Origin: UM-FILTER-42-9 sp038063775
GTDB lineage: Bacteria > Patescibacteriota > Minisyncoccia > Moranbacterales > UBA2206
DNA length: 13,423 bases
NCBI GenBank assembly: GCA_038063775.1
Contig: JBBTUK010000032.1
Coordinates: 1 to 13,423, forward strand
Direction: 5' to 3'
This document shows, piece after piece, positions 6,086 to 11,426 of the stretch. The translations under genes and the position numbers were made by a program. A model generated the notes under the pieces. The model saw only the letters and a program-made list of their open reading frames with translations. It had not been told where the DNA came from and did no database searches. Position 1 is the first letter of the stretch, and each line of letters begins with the position of its first letter.

Positions 6086-6141
6086 CAATTTAAAAATAGA
6101 ATTTACATAAGTAAAGATCGTTTTATTCTAGGAGTAGGCTT

Positions 6142-6174
6142 GTCCCGTACCAAGCGAGGCTTTGGTGCGAGATC
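6142..6174. repeat. 33-nt hairpin insert in the T-loop of interrupted tRNA N1
   Basis: CGTACCAA and TTGGTGCG form the core stem (one G-T), extended outward with one mismatch. The insert lies between TT and CGATT, that is between T55 and C56 of the T-loop. TTGGTGCG recurs beside the other interrupted tRNAs (near 10084, 13118 and 13204). Confidence 0.55.
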
Positions 6175-6180
6175 CGATTC

Positions 6181-6200
6181 CCTGCCTGCCGGCAGGCAGG
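6181..6200. repeat. Perfect 20-bp palindrome
   Basis: CCTGCCTGCCGGCAGGCAGG. It interrupts the 3' strand of the T-stem of interrupted tRNA N1; deleting it restores CCTAC. Palindromes of this type are frequent small repeats in such genomes as I recall. Confidence 0.75.
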
Positions 6201-6221
6201 CTACCAGGCGCACCAAAATCA

Positions 6222-6815
6222 ATGATTGAGGTCGAAAAAAAATTCAAACTTGATAAAACTCAACTGGCCAGAATAGAAAAACTGGCCAAGTTTGTTTCGA
6301 AAAAAACCTTTACGGATATTTATTTTGACGATGAAAAATATTCTTTGACCAGCCGCGATATTTGGCTTAGAAAAAGAGGAAAAATTTTTGAATTAAAAAT
6401 GCCGATAATTTATGCCGCTGCCAGAAATCACGTTAATGTTTATCGGGAAATAATAAACACGGAAAAAATAATCCAGGCGTTAAAACTAAAAAAACATTCC
6501 CGTAACTTTCTTTTGAATTTAAGAAAAAACGGCTATCGTCAGTTTTGCCAAATAGAAACGATCAGAAGAAAATACGCCTATGAAAATTTTATTATTGACA
6601 TCGATGAAATGAATTTCGGATATGCGCTGTGTGAAATTGAAAAAATGGTTAAAAACAAAAAAACAGTTGCTGTGGCGTCCAGGCAAATAATTAAATTCGG
6701 GAAAAAGCTGGGGTTAAAAATAGAATGGTCCTTGCGTGGCAAGGTGTTAGAATATTTGTGGAGATATGATAAAAAACACTATAATAAGCTTAAGGAAAGC
6801 AAGGTAATACTTTAA
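6222..6815 (+). CDS. CYTH-domain protein (thiamine-triphosphatase-like)
   Basis: 197-residue CYTH/triphosphate-tunnel enzyme. The hallmark ExExK motif is MIEVEKKF at the very N-terminus, followed by the tunnel strands DIYFDDEKYSL, IWLRKRGKIFELKMP (basic residues that hold the triphosphate) and FIIDIDEMNFGYALCEIEKM (acidic metal-binding strand). RDIWLRKR...FELK is closest in style to thiamine triphosphatases; it could equally be a tripolyphosphatase or a class IV cyclase relative. Start ATG 6222 is chosen because the alternative upstream start at 6162 would translate the tRNA-derived palindrome, and EVEKK is normally at the N-terminus. There is no clear ribosome site; it starts ten bases after the outer discriminator of interrupted tRNA N1. 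It is AT-rich and lysine-rich, with a basic C-terminus. Confidence 0.85.
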   Translation: MIEVEKKFKLDKTQLARIEKLAKFVSKKTFTDIYFDDEKYSLTSRDIWLRKRGKIFELKMPIIYAAARNHVNVYREIINTEKIIQALKLKKHSRNFLLNLRKNGYRQFCQIETIRRKYAYENFIIDIDEMNFGYALCEIEKMVKNKKTVAVASRQIIKFGKKLGLKIEWSLRGKVLEYLWRYDKKHYNKLKESKVIL

Positions 6816-6821
6816 TAAAAA

Positions 6822-6902
6822 GCCCCATAGCTTCAGCCCCGGGCTGATCACCCGTAGGGCGACAATGGACCCCGGCACTATCCGAGGCGGAAGTGCGGGG
6901 CA
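6822..6902 (+). pseudogene. tRNA-like remnant with a twin-hairpin insert, upstream of tRNA-Arg(CCT)
   Basis: GCCCCATAGCTT, then a 30-nt twin hairpin, then CAATGGA: without the insert this reads as a tRNA 5' end with its D-loop. It continues into a helix CCCCGGCACT/AGTGCGGGG that encloses TCCGAGGCGGA. GCCCC (6822-6826) can pair with GGGGC (6897-6901), followed by A. No anticodon or standard T-arm is found, so this is a truncated copy. The rest of 6903-6934 is AT-rich and probably supplies the promoter of the next tRNA. Confidence 0.45.
6833..6862. repeat. 30-nt twin hairpin (copy 1)
   Basis: Two adjacent 15-nt hairpins with 6-bp stems and 3-nt loops: TCAGCC/GGCTGA with loop CCG, then TCACCC/GGGCGA with loop GTA (one A-C mismatch). 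It matches copy 3 at 13147-13176 at 26 of 30 bases. Three of the four differences fall in the first loop, so the stems are conserved. Confidence 0.8.
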
Positions 6903-6934
6903 AGTGCCGCAAATCCTAATATTTTTAAAAACAT

Positions 6935-7006
6935 CTCCTCATAGCTCAACGGATAGAGCAGACCCGTCCTAAGGGTAAGATGGGGGTTCAATTCCCTCTG
7001 AGGAGA
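6935..7006 (+). tRNA. tRNA-Arg(CCT)
   Basis: 72-nt cloverleaf: acceptor CTCCTCA/TGAGGAG, D-stem GCTC/GAGC, anticodon loop GTCCTAA (CCT), T-stem GGGGG/CCCTC with one G-T pair, loop TTCAATT. The first anticodon-stem pair (27-43) is a G-A mismatch. Discriminator A followed by CA. The acceptor 3' strand GAGGAG lies 11 bases before the ATG of the CCA-adding enzyme and could double as its ribosome site. Confidence 0.94.
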
Positions 7007-7016
7007 CAAAATTGCA

Positions 7017-8573
7017 ATGATAAAAAAGATCCCAAAACAAGTCATTAATGTTTTGAAAAAAATAGAAGAGGCTGATTTTGAAGCCTATATCGTGGGCGGG
7101 TGCGTGCGGGATTTAATTATGGATCGAATTCCCAGAGACTGGGATATCACGACCAATGCCAAACCAGAAGAAATTCAAAAACTTTTTCCGGACAGTTTTT
7201 ATGAAAATGAATTTGGCACTGTTGGCGTGAAAGTGGAAAAATTTTTGCCTAACAGAAATCCAGAACGTGAACACGATGTGATAGAAGTTACTACTTATCG
7301 TATTGAATCAAAATATTCTGACAAAAGGCGACCCGATAAGGTCGCGTTTGCTGAAACCTTAGAAGAGGATTTAAGTCGTCGCGATTTTACCATCAACGCT
7401 ATCGCGTTGAAAATTTCCCCTCACCCGTCACTTCGTGCCGCCCTCTCCCGGGGGGAGAGGGGGTTAGGGGGAGAGGGATTTGATATCGTTGATCCCTATG
7501 AAGGACGGAAAGATATTAAAAATAAAATTATCCGCACTGTCGGTGATTCGCATGAGCGTTTTGACGAAGACGCACTGCGCATGATGCGAGCCATCCGTTT
7601 TCACGCGGAACTAAGCTTCACAATTGAAAAAAATACTTTCGCGGCGATCGAAAAATACGCTGGTAACATAAAACACATCGCGCTGGAGCGCGTAAAAGAT
7701 GAACTAGTGAGAATCATTCTTTCGGATAATCCCGCCTCGACTCGTGGAGACTCGTCGACGCAAGGCGGGCCAGCTGACGGGATAGACATGCTGCACCAGA
7801 CGAGACTTTTGAATTATGTAATTCCAGAATTGGAAAAAGGCGTGGGCGTAAAGCAGAATCGCCATCATATATACACGATTTATAAGCACAGTATCTTGTC
7901 CCTCAAACATTGTCCGTCTCTGAAGCTGGAAGTTCGGTTGGCCGCGCTTCTGCATGACATCGCCAAACCGCAAACTAAAAGAGGCGAGGGAAAATTTGCT
8001 ACTTTTTATAATCATGACCATGCCGGCGCGAGAGTGGCCAGAAAAATTCTGGAGCGTTTGCGGTTTTCCAAAGAAATCATTAACCAGGTCGGTCTGCTCA
8101 TTGATAATCACATGTTCTATTACAATCCTGACGAGGTGACGGAAAGTTCAGTGCGCCGGCTCATCCAAAAAGTGGGACTCCAAAATATGAAAGACTTGAT
8201 TGATGTGCGCATTGCCGATCGGCTGGGTTCGGGAGTTCCCAAGGCCAAGCCGTATAAACTGCGCCACTTGGAATATATTATTGAAAAAGTTTCTACGGAT
8301 GCCGTTTCGGTCAAGATGCTGAAAATTAATGGTGATGATCTAATAAAAAATTTGAAAATAAAGCCCGGACCAAAGATTGGCGCCATTCTGGATGTGCTTT
8401 TGTCAGAAGTTATTGAAGAGGCAGAGAAAAACAATAAAGAGTGTCTTTTGAAACGCGCCAAAGAGTTGGACCAGAAAAAGTTGGATAAATTAAGAAAAAT
8501 GGCCAAAGCCAGAATCGAAGAAAAGAAAGAAGAAGAGAATAAGGAAATAAAAGGTAAATACTGGATAAAATAA
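7017..8573 (+). CDS. cca: CCA tRNA nucleotidyltransferase with two palindromic insertions
   Basis: Adds CCA to tRNA 3' ends. The class II nucleotidyltransferase head shows GGCVRD (27-32), DWDITT with catalytic Asp41 and Asp43, RRDFTINAIAL, and the flexible/base-selection region ALRMMRAIRFHAEL. An HD domain follows (LLHDIAKP, His313-Asp314). The length of 518 exceeds the usual 440-480, and two in-frame inserts explain this: residues 134-154 (63 bp) and about 239-251 (39 bp); removing them restores family-like ALKI-FDIVDP and DN-PADGIDML. Neither removes a catalytic residue. The C-terminus is a lysine/glutamate-rich coiled tail. The gene starts 11 bases after tRNA-Arg(CCT), without a separate ribosome site. 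All nine intact tRNAs in the window lack CCA, so they depend on this enzyme. Confidence 0.95.
   Translation: MIKKIPKQVINVLKKIEEADFEAYIVGGCVRDLIMDRIPRDWDITTNAKPEEIQKLFPDSFYENEFGTVGVKVEKFLPNRNPEREHDVIEVTTYRIESKYSDKRRPDKVAFAETLEEDLSRRDFTINAIALKISPHPSLRAALSRGERGLGGEGFDIVDPYEGRKDIKNKIIRTVGDSHERFDEDALRMMRAIRFHAELSFTIEKNTFAAIEKYAGNIKHIALERVKDELVRIILSDNPASTRGDSSTQGGPADGIDMLHQTRLLNYVIPELEKGVGVKQNRHHIYTIYKHSILSLKHCPSLKLEVRLAALLHDIAKPQTKRGEGKFATFYNHDHAGARVARKILERLRFSKEIINQVGLLIDNHMFYYNPDEVTESSVRRLIQKVGLQNMKDLIDVRIADRLGSGVPKAKPYKLRHLEYIIEKVSTDAVSVKMLKINGDDLIKNLKIKPGPKIGAILDVLLSEVIEEAEKNNKECLLKRAKELDQKKLDKLRKMAKARIEEKKEEENKEIKGKYWIK
7416..7478. repeat. 63-bp GC-rich palindromic insertion in cca
   Basis: In-frame insert encoding SPHPSLRAALSRGERGLGGEG (21 codons). 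It contains the perfect stem CCCTCTCCC/GGGAGAGGG (7441-7461) with further C-rich/G-rich flanks. It separates strands of the nucleotidyltransferase head and is absent from the family pattern. Similar SxGERxxxG peptides from palindromic repeats occur in unrelated bacterial proteins. Confidence 0.75.
7731..7769. repeat. 39-bp STRGD palindromic insertion in cca
   Basis: The ends CCCGCCT and AGGCGGG form a perfect 7-bp stem. Its interior, CTCGACTCGTGGAGAC and on, matches the insert at 2366-2407 on the opposite strand. It is translated as PASTRGDSSTQGG, in the same frame as the O-antigen ligase copy. Deleting 39 bp leaves AAT CCA GCT GAC, the expected NPAD. Confidence 0.78.
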
Positions 8574-8624
8574 GTCCAGAGCCTCAAAGCGCTTAAAGAA
8601 TAAAAACGGTCTGCGATTGTATCA

Positions 8625-8657
8625 AGTAGTAAGTTGCGAAACTTACTACTTTAATTT
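8625..8657 (+). terminator. Terminator-like hairpin with GCGA tetraloop between cca and the cupredoxin gene
   Basis: A perfect 11-bp stem, AGTAGTAAGTT/AACTTACTACT, is closed by the GNRA tetraloop GCGA and followed by TTTAATTT. The T-run is short, so partial termination or mRNA-end protection is possible. It ends 11 bases before the ribosome site of the next gene. Confidence 0.7.
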
Positions 8658-8675
8658 GGGAAAGGAGGTGCAGAT

Positions 8676-9176
8676 ATGAGCACAAAAAACATAGTGACAT
8701 TACTTGTCATAATAGTCTTGGTGGCCGGAGGCGCTTACTATTTTTCGCGAGGCAGTTATACTGTGCCAGCTGGAACGCCGCCCGCGCCGCCTGCCGTGAC
8801 GAATCAGAACGGGACCACTCCGAAAAGTACGGACTCTTCAACTCCGGCTCCGGTAGAGACCAACAAGGTGGAAATCACCGCCAACGGCTTTTCGCCGAGC
8901 ACCATCAAAGTGAGAGCCGGAGACACGGTCACCTGGACCAACAAGGACTCAGCGCCGCATTGGCCGGCGACCGCCGCGCATCCGACTCACTTGGTTTATC
9001 CTGGATCGGACATCACTAAATGCGGAACAGCTGCGCAATCGGGAATCTTTGACGCTTGCAAGGGACTGGCTCCCGGAGAAAGTTTTCCCTTCAAATTTGA
9101 TCAGGCGGGAACCTGGAAATATCATGATCACATGAACCCGGTAGCGCCCTTTTTTGGCAGCGTGACGGTGGAGTAA
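8676..9176 (+). CDS. Membrane-anchored cupredoxin-like protein
   Basis: 166 residues: an N-terminal transmembrane anchor (about 6-24), a Pro/Thr/Ser-rich linker (about 30-62), and a cupredoxin beta-sandwich from KVEITANGFSPSTIKVRAGDTVTWTNKD to the final GSVTVE. It would sit outside the membrane and bind copper or carry electrons. Possible ligands are His95 (SAPHW), His102 and His105, then His150, His152 and Met153 in KYHDHMNP. The type 1 copper Cys expected where His150 sits is missing; the two cysteines present (116 and 128) are in a loop and may form a disulfide. A full AAAGGAGGTG ribosome site lies five bases before the ATG, so this gene is translated by the classical route, unlike its tRNA-linked neighbours. 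Confidence 0.88.
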   Translation: MSTKNIVTLLVIIVLVAGGAYYFSRGSYTVPAGTPPAPPAVTNQNGTTPKSTDSSTPAPVETNKVEITANGFSPSTIKVRAGDTVTWTNKDSAPHWPATAAHPTHLVYPGSDITKCGTAAQSGIFDACKGLAPGESFPFKFDQAGTWKYHDHMNPVAPFFGSVTVE

Positions 9177-9190
9177 AAACTATTTATTTA

Positions 9191-9226
9191 AACAAATACT
9201 TCGTTTGAAGCAGCGAGGTATTTGTT
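9191..9226 (+). terminator. Hairpin after the cupredoxin gene
   Basis: A 9-bp stem AACAAATAC/GTATTTGTT, with a second TCG/CGA pairing inside, lies 15 bases after the stop. What follows (ATTTG) is a weak T-tract, so it is probably a moderate terminator. Confidence 0.6.
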
Positions 9227-9318
9227 ATTTGTCGTAAAAATTATATACTAACTATAAAAGTGCTTAGAATTTTGAATTCGGATTTATTTAGAAATTAGAT
9301 ATTAGAAAGTTTAATGTT

Positions 9319-9930
9319 ATGGCCTCACAAATCGCCCATATCATTTACGCCAAAAAATATTTCGATAAGTATCCGTCTACCATCGACAAGGACGAATTCA
9401 TTTTGGGATCCATTTTTCCTGATATGCGGCGCATCGATGAGAATATCAAAAGAAAAGACACTCATCGCCACTATGATCCTCTGGATTTGAATTTCAAAGG
9501 ACTCACTGCTTTTGAGGCTGGGTGGAAGTTCCATCTTTATTGCGATATGAAGCGCGAGGAAATTCTCAATAGATATGAATTTTATTCTTTGCCCGGCGCG
9601 GAAGATTTTTGGCGGCTGCCGGCTAAATTATTGGAAGACGAAATTGTTTATGACAAATATAATAACTGGGAAAAGCTGGTGCTTTATTTCAACGAAGTTC
9701 CGTTTATAGAAACCAGCGTTAATGTTTCACGAGAAACATTTTCTCTATGGTATGCAATCCTCGCCAAATATATTGAAAAAAAGCCGAACAGCAAGACTAT
9801 GAGCATTGTTCTTTCTAAGCTGCCTGACCTTGTGGAAAAGGCTTCTGGTGTTGTACAGTCTATTGACGCGCTAAGGAAAAATAAAAAGGCGGTTGATATT
9901 TTGGCAAAAGTCGCGGAAGAAATTGTTTGA
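9319..9930 (+). CDS. Conserved putative metal-dependent hydrolase (zinc phospholipase C-like pattern)
   Basis: 203 residues with a strong N-terminal His/Asp pattern: His7 in SQIAHIIYAKKY, Asp35 in LGSIFPDMRR, His49 and His51 in DTHRHYD, His72 and Asp76 in KFHLYCDM. This order resembles zinc-dependent phospholipase C-type proteins, where such residues bind metal. The C-terminal half is helical and has no motif I recognise. No signal peptide, so it is cytosolic. A parS-like 16-mer is embedded at residues 135-140 (NVSRET). No clear ribosome site; TTGTCG (9229-9234) and TATAAA (9253-9258) with 18 bases between them could be a promoter. The stop is four bases before interrupted tRNA N2. The assignment is by pattern only. 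Confidence 0.6.
   Translation: MASQIAHIIYAKKYFDKYPSTIDKDEFILGSIFPDMRRIDENIKRKDTHRHYDPLDLNFKGLTAFEAGWKFHLYCDMKREEILNRYEFYSLPGAEDFWRLPAKLLEDEIVYDKYNNWEKLVLYFNEVPFIETSVNVSRETFSLWYAILAKYIEKKPNSKTMSIVLSKLPDLVEKASGVVQSIDALRKNKKAVDILAKVAEEIV
9723..9738. promoter_or_regulatory. parS-like 16-mer in the putative hydrolase gene
   Basis: TGTTTCACGAGAAACA differs from the parS consensus TGTTTCACGTGAAACA at one central base. It is read as NVSRET, the same frame usage as site 1 in the O-antigen ligase gene. Confidence 0.45.
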
Positions 9931-9943
9931 TAAACGGAGCATA

Positions 9944-9974
9944 GCCCCACAGTAAAGCAAGCTTACTCCGGGGC
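9944..9974. repeat. 31-nt hairpin in the D-arm region of interrupted tRNA N2
   Basis: Outer stem GCCCC/GGGGC and inner stem GTAA/TTAC. Confidence 0.5.
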
Positions 9975-9986
9975 AAGCGCATGACA

Positions 9987-10097
9987 CGCCCCCACACCAA
10001 CTGCCGGAGTGTAGTATACCGGTAGTACGCGCCCTTCGGGTGGGTGAAGACAGAGTTCAATTCTCTGCACTCCGAAAGAAAAATTGGTGTGGGGGTG
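9987..10097. repeat. 14-bp inverted repeat bracketing tRNA-Pro(CGG)
   Basis: CGCCCCCACACCAA (9987-10000) is complementary to TTGGTGTGGGGGTG (10084-10097) over all 14 positions with one G-T. It shares CCCACACCA with the arm of the inverted repeat around tRNA-Leu(GAG). Confidence 0.8.
10005..10075 (+). tRNA. tRNA-Pro(CGG)
   Basis: 71-nt cloverleaf: acceptor CGGAGTG/CACTCCG, D-stem GTAT/GTAC, anticodon stem CGCCC/GGGTG with loop TTCGGGT (CGG), T-stem CAGAG/CTCTG. Discriminator A followed by AA, the only intact tRNA here without the ACA end. It lies within the anticodon arm of interrupted tRNA N2. Confidence 0.94.
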
Positions 10098-10118
10098 AGA
10101 TTTGTGTAGACTGAGTTC

Positions 10119-10153
10119 CCCATCTGCAATGCTATGCGAGCATTGCGGGCAGG
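10119..10153. repeat. 35-nt hairpin insert in the T-loop of interrupted tRNA N2
   Basis: Perfect 8-bp stem GCAATGCT/AGCATTGC with loop ATGCG, enclosed by CCC/GGG. It sits between TTC and GATT of an otherwise normal T-loop. Confidence 0.65.
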
Positions 10154-10191
10154 GATTCTCAGTACCCCGACCAAACTTTTAATTATTTTCA

Positions 10192-10275
10192 GGGCATGTG
10201 GCGGAATTGGTATACGCGCTAGCTTCAGGAGCTAGTTCTCGCAAGAGATTGAGAGTTCGAGTCTCTCCATGCCCA
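10192..10275 (+). tRNA. tRNA-Leu(CAG)
   Basis: 84-nt class II tRNA: acceptor GGGCATG/CATGCCC, D-stem GCG/CGC, anticodon stem CTAGC/GCTAG with loop TTCAGGA (CAG), long variable arm with TCTC/GAGA, T-loop TTCGAGT. Discriminator A followed by CA. Confidence 0.97.
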
Positions 10276-10287
10276 CAAAGATAAAAT

Positions 10288-10995
10288 ATGAAAGTCATAA
10301 CCTCTCCCAGTCAGATAGGAATCACTTCCAAATCAAGAATAGTCGGAATTTTTCCTCATCCTGACGACGAAGCTTTTTCGTCCGCCGGATTTTTGTATGA
10401 AGCTTCCCGTTTAGGCGCGGATGTGAGATTAATAACAATGACCAGTGGCGAGGCAAGTACGCTTCGATATGGATTAAAAAAAAGTCGAGCGCTTAATGTA
10501 GCTAGAGAAAGGGAATTATTTTGCGCCGCGAAAACTATGAAAGTCAGGGACGTGGTTTTAGGGCATTTCCCGGACGGTAAATTAAAAGAAAATGGAGTAA
10601 AGATCAAGCGCTTTTTGGAAAAATTTATTTTTGAGAAAAAACCAAACTTTATAATCACGCTAGAACCCCATGGAATTTATGGCCATCCCGATCATATCGC
10701 TCTTACTAAAGCTATTGACGAAATTTATAAATCTTTATGGCAAAAAAAGAACGGATTTAAATTAATTTACGCGACAGTCGGAGAAAAATTTAAAGCTTCG
10801 CTGGGAGCGCGGGCGCTTGCAAGGATAAAAGTCAATCCGACAAAACCAAATGTGGAATTAAAATTAAGTAAAAAGGATATCTCGGTAAAAATAAAAACTC
10901 TTCGCTGTCATAAAACACAGTTTAAATTTGACGCTGAATTTTTAAAAAAATGGAACACTAGCAAATTAATTGAGAGCGAGTGGTTTAAAATATGA
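10288..10995 (+). CDS. PIG-L/LmbE-family deacetylase
   Basis: 235-residue zinc-dependent N-deacetylase of the PIG-L family, usually acting on N-acetylglucosamine-type groups of lipids or sugars. Motifs: VGIFPHPDDEAFSSAG with the zinc ligands His24, Asp27 (HPDDE, 24-28); VRLITMTSGEAS; ARERELFCAAKTM; and EPHGIYGHPDH with the third zinc ligand near residue 136. Length is normal for the family. The ATG is 12 bases after tRNA-Leu(CAG) without a clear ribosome site, so expression from the tRNA transcript is likely. It is followed after three bases by the next small gene, so the two probably form one operon. Substrate unknown; cell-surface glycan editing is plausible because the window also encodes an O-antigen ligase-like protein. 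Confidence 0.9.
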   Translation: MKVITSPSQIGITSKSRIVGIFPHPDDEAFSSAGFLYEASRLGADVRLITMTSGEASTLRYGLKKSRALNVARERELFCAAKTMKVRDVVLGHFPDGKLKENGVKIKRFLEKFIFEKKPNFIITLEPHGIYGHPDHIALTKAIDEIYKSLWQKKNGFKLIYATVGEKFKASLGARALARIKVNPTKPNVELKLSKKDISVKIKTLRCHKTQFKFDAEFLKKWNTSKLIESEWFKI

Positions 10996-10998
10996 TTT

Positions 10999-11295
10999 AT
11001 GAAACTGGAATTAAAAAATATCAAAGAAAGTCCATTAAACCTGTTTCGCCGGGCTGGATATATTTTCCAACACGGACAAAATAAAGGCGAAATGAGCTTT
11101 GTTCGCGCTTTGGGGCGCGCCGGCTATCCACGCTTTCACATTTACGCAACACTATCCGGCGCTGATTTGCTTTTACGCATCCATCTTGACCAAAAAAAAG
11201 AAACTTACGGCAAAAACTCGCGCCATCATGGGGAGTATGGGAATGAAGGTCCGCTCAAAGAAGAAGCGGAAAGACTGCGTCAATTTTTCGGCTAA
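10999..11295 (+). CDS. Small conserved protein of unknown function
   Basis: 98 residues. I recognise the type as a small protein recurrent in Patescibacteria but no function is known to me. It has SFVRALGRAGYPRFHIYA, then a strand LLLRIHLDQKKETYG, and ends with a His-rich HHGEYGNEG segment and a charged helix. The LHLDQKK and H..GEY parts look like a conserved core. No signal peptide. It starts three bases after the deacetylase stop and is probably translated by coupling. Confidence 0.65.
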   Translation: MKLELKNIKESPLNLFRRAGYIFQHGQNKGEMSFVRALGRAGYPRFHIYATLSGADLLLRIHLDQKKETYGKNSRHHGEYGNEGPLKEEAERLRQFFG

Positions 11296-11298
11296 CTA

Positions 11299-11325
11299 TT
11301 GCCAGCGCGAGAAATAACCTATACT
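11299..11325 (+). promoter_or_regulatory. Possible promoter of tRNA-Leu(TAG) and the pseudouridine synthase
   Basis: TTGCCA (11299-11304) and TATACT (11320-11325) with a short 15-base spacer; the tRNA begins 12 bases later. The short spacer makes this tentative. Confidence 0.35.
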
Positions 11326-11336
11326 ATGTAATACAT

Positions 11337-11420
11337 GCCTAGGTGGCGGAATTGGTATACGCGCCAGTCTTAGGAACTGGTTCTCGCAAGGGATTGGAGG
11401 TTCGAGTCCTCTCCTAGGCA
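11337..11420 (+). tRNA. tRNA-Leu(TAG)
   Basis: 84-nt class II tRNA: acceptor GCCTAGG/CCTAGGC, D-stem GCG/CGC, anticodon stem CCAGT/ACTGG with loop CTTAGGA (TAG), variable arm, T-stem GGAGG/CCTCT. Discriminator A followed by CA. Confidence 0.97.
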
Positions 11421-11426
11421 CATCTT

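Larger units (their letters stand above)
5965..6215 (+). pseudogene. Interrupted tRNA N1 (outer halves around tRNA-Arg(CCG))
   Basis: Outer 5' part: acceptor GCGTCTG (5965-5971), TA, then GCT, a 15-nt hairpin insert, and CAGGCAATA, which together rebuild a normal D-arm start (GCTCAGGCAATA). The D-stem 3' side has decayed to GATA. A full tRNA-Arg(CCG) follows. The outer 3' part is T-stem GTAGG (6134-6138), an extra C, TT, a 33-nt hairpin insert, CGATT and C, a 20-bp palindrome (6181-6200), CTAC, acceptor CAGGCGC (6205-6211), A, CCA. Removing the inserts gives T-stem GTAGG/CCTAC with loop TTCGATT and a 7-bp acceptor with one G-T pair. No anticodon can be read. The CYTH gene begins ten bases after the discriminator, as after the intact tRNAs. 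Either a tRNA remnant or a multiply interrupted tRNA. Confidence 0.6.
9935..10173 (+). pseudogene. Interrupted tRNA-Pro N2 (outer halves around tRNA-Pro(CGG))
   Basis: The outer 5' part CGGAGCA, TA (9935-9943) resembles the inner tRNA-Pro start CGGAGTG, TA; a 31-nt hairpin (9944-9974) follows. The anticodon stem CGCCC (9987-9991) and its partner GGGTG (10093-10097) are identical to those of the inner tRNA-Pro. Between them a 14-bp inverted repeat (9987-10000 with 10084-10097) brackets the inner gene. The outer T-stem CTGAG (10111-10115) pairs with CTCAG (10158-10162); the loop TTC...GATT holds a 35-nt hairpin insert. Acceptor TACCCCG, A, CCA follow (10163-10173). The outer acceptor pairs at only five of seven positions and the D-arm is degenerate, so this copy is probably decayed. 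Confidence 0.55.

Noticed and set aside
6130..6215. tmRNA (ssrA) 3' end
   Set aside because: There is no tag reading frame and no typical tmRNA 5' end; the acceptor strand pairs with a tRNA-like 5' half at 5965.
6162..6221. Longer N-terminus for the CYTH protein
   Set aside because: It consists of the tRNA-derived insert and the 20-bp palindrome; the CYTH motif EVEKK normally lies at the extreme N-terminus, which fits ATG 6222.
7704..8587. Long minus-strand frames opposite cca
   Set aside because: They are low-complexity shadows of the real coding strand, which carries all catalytic motifs.
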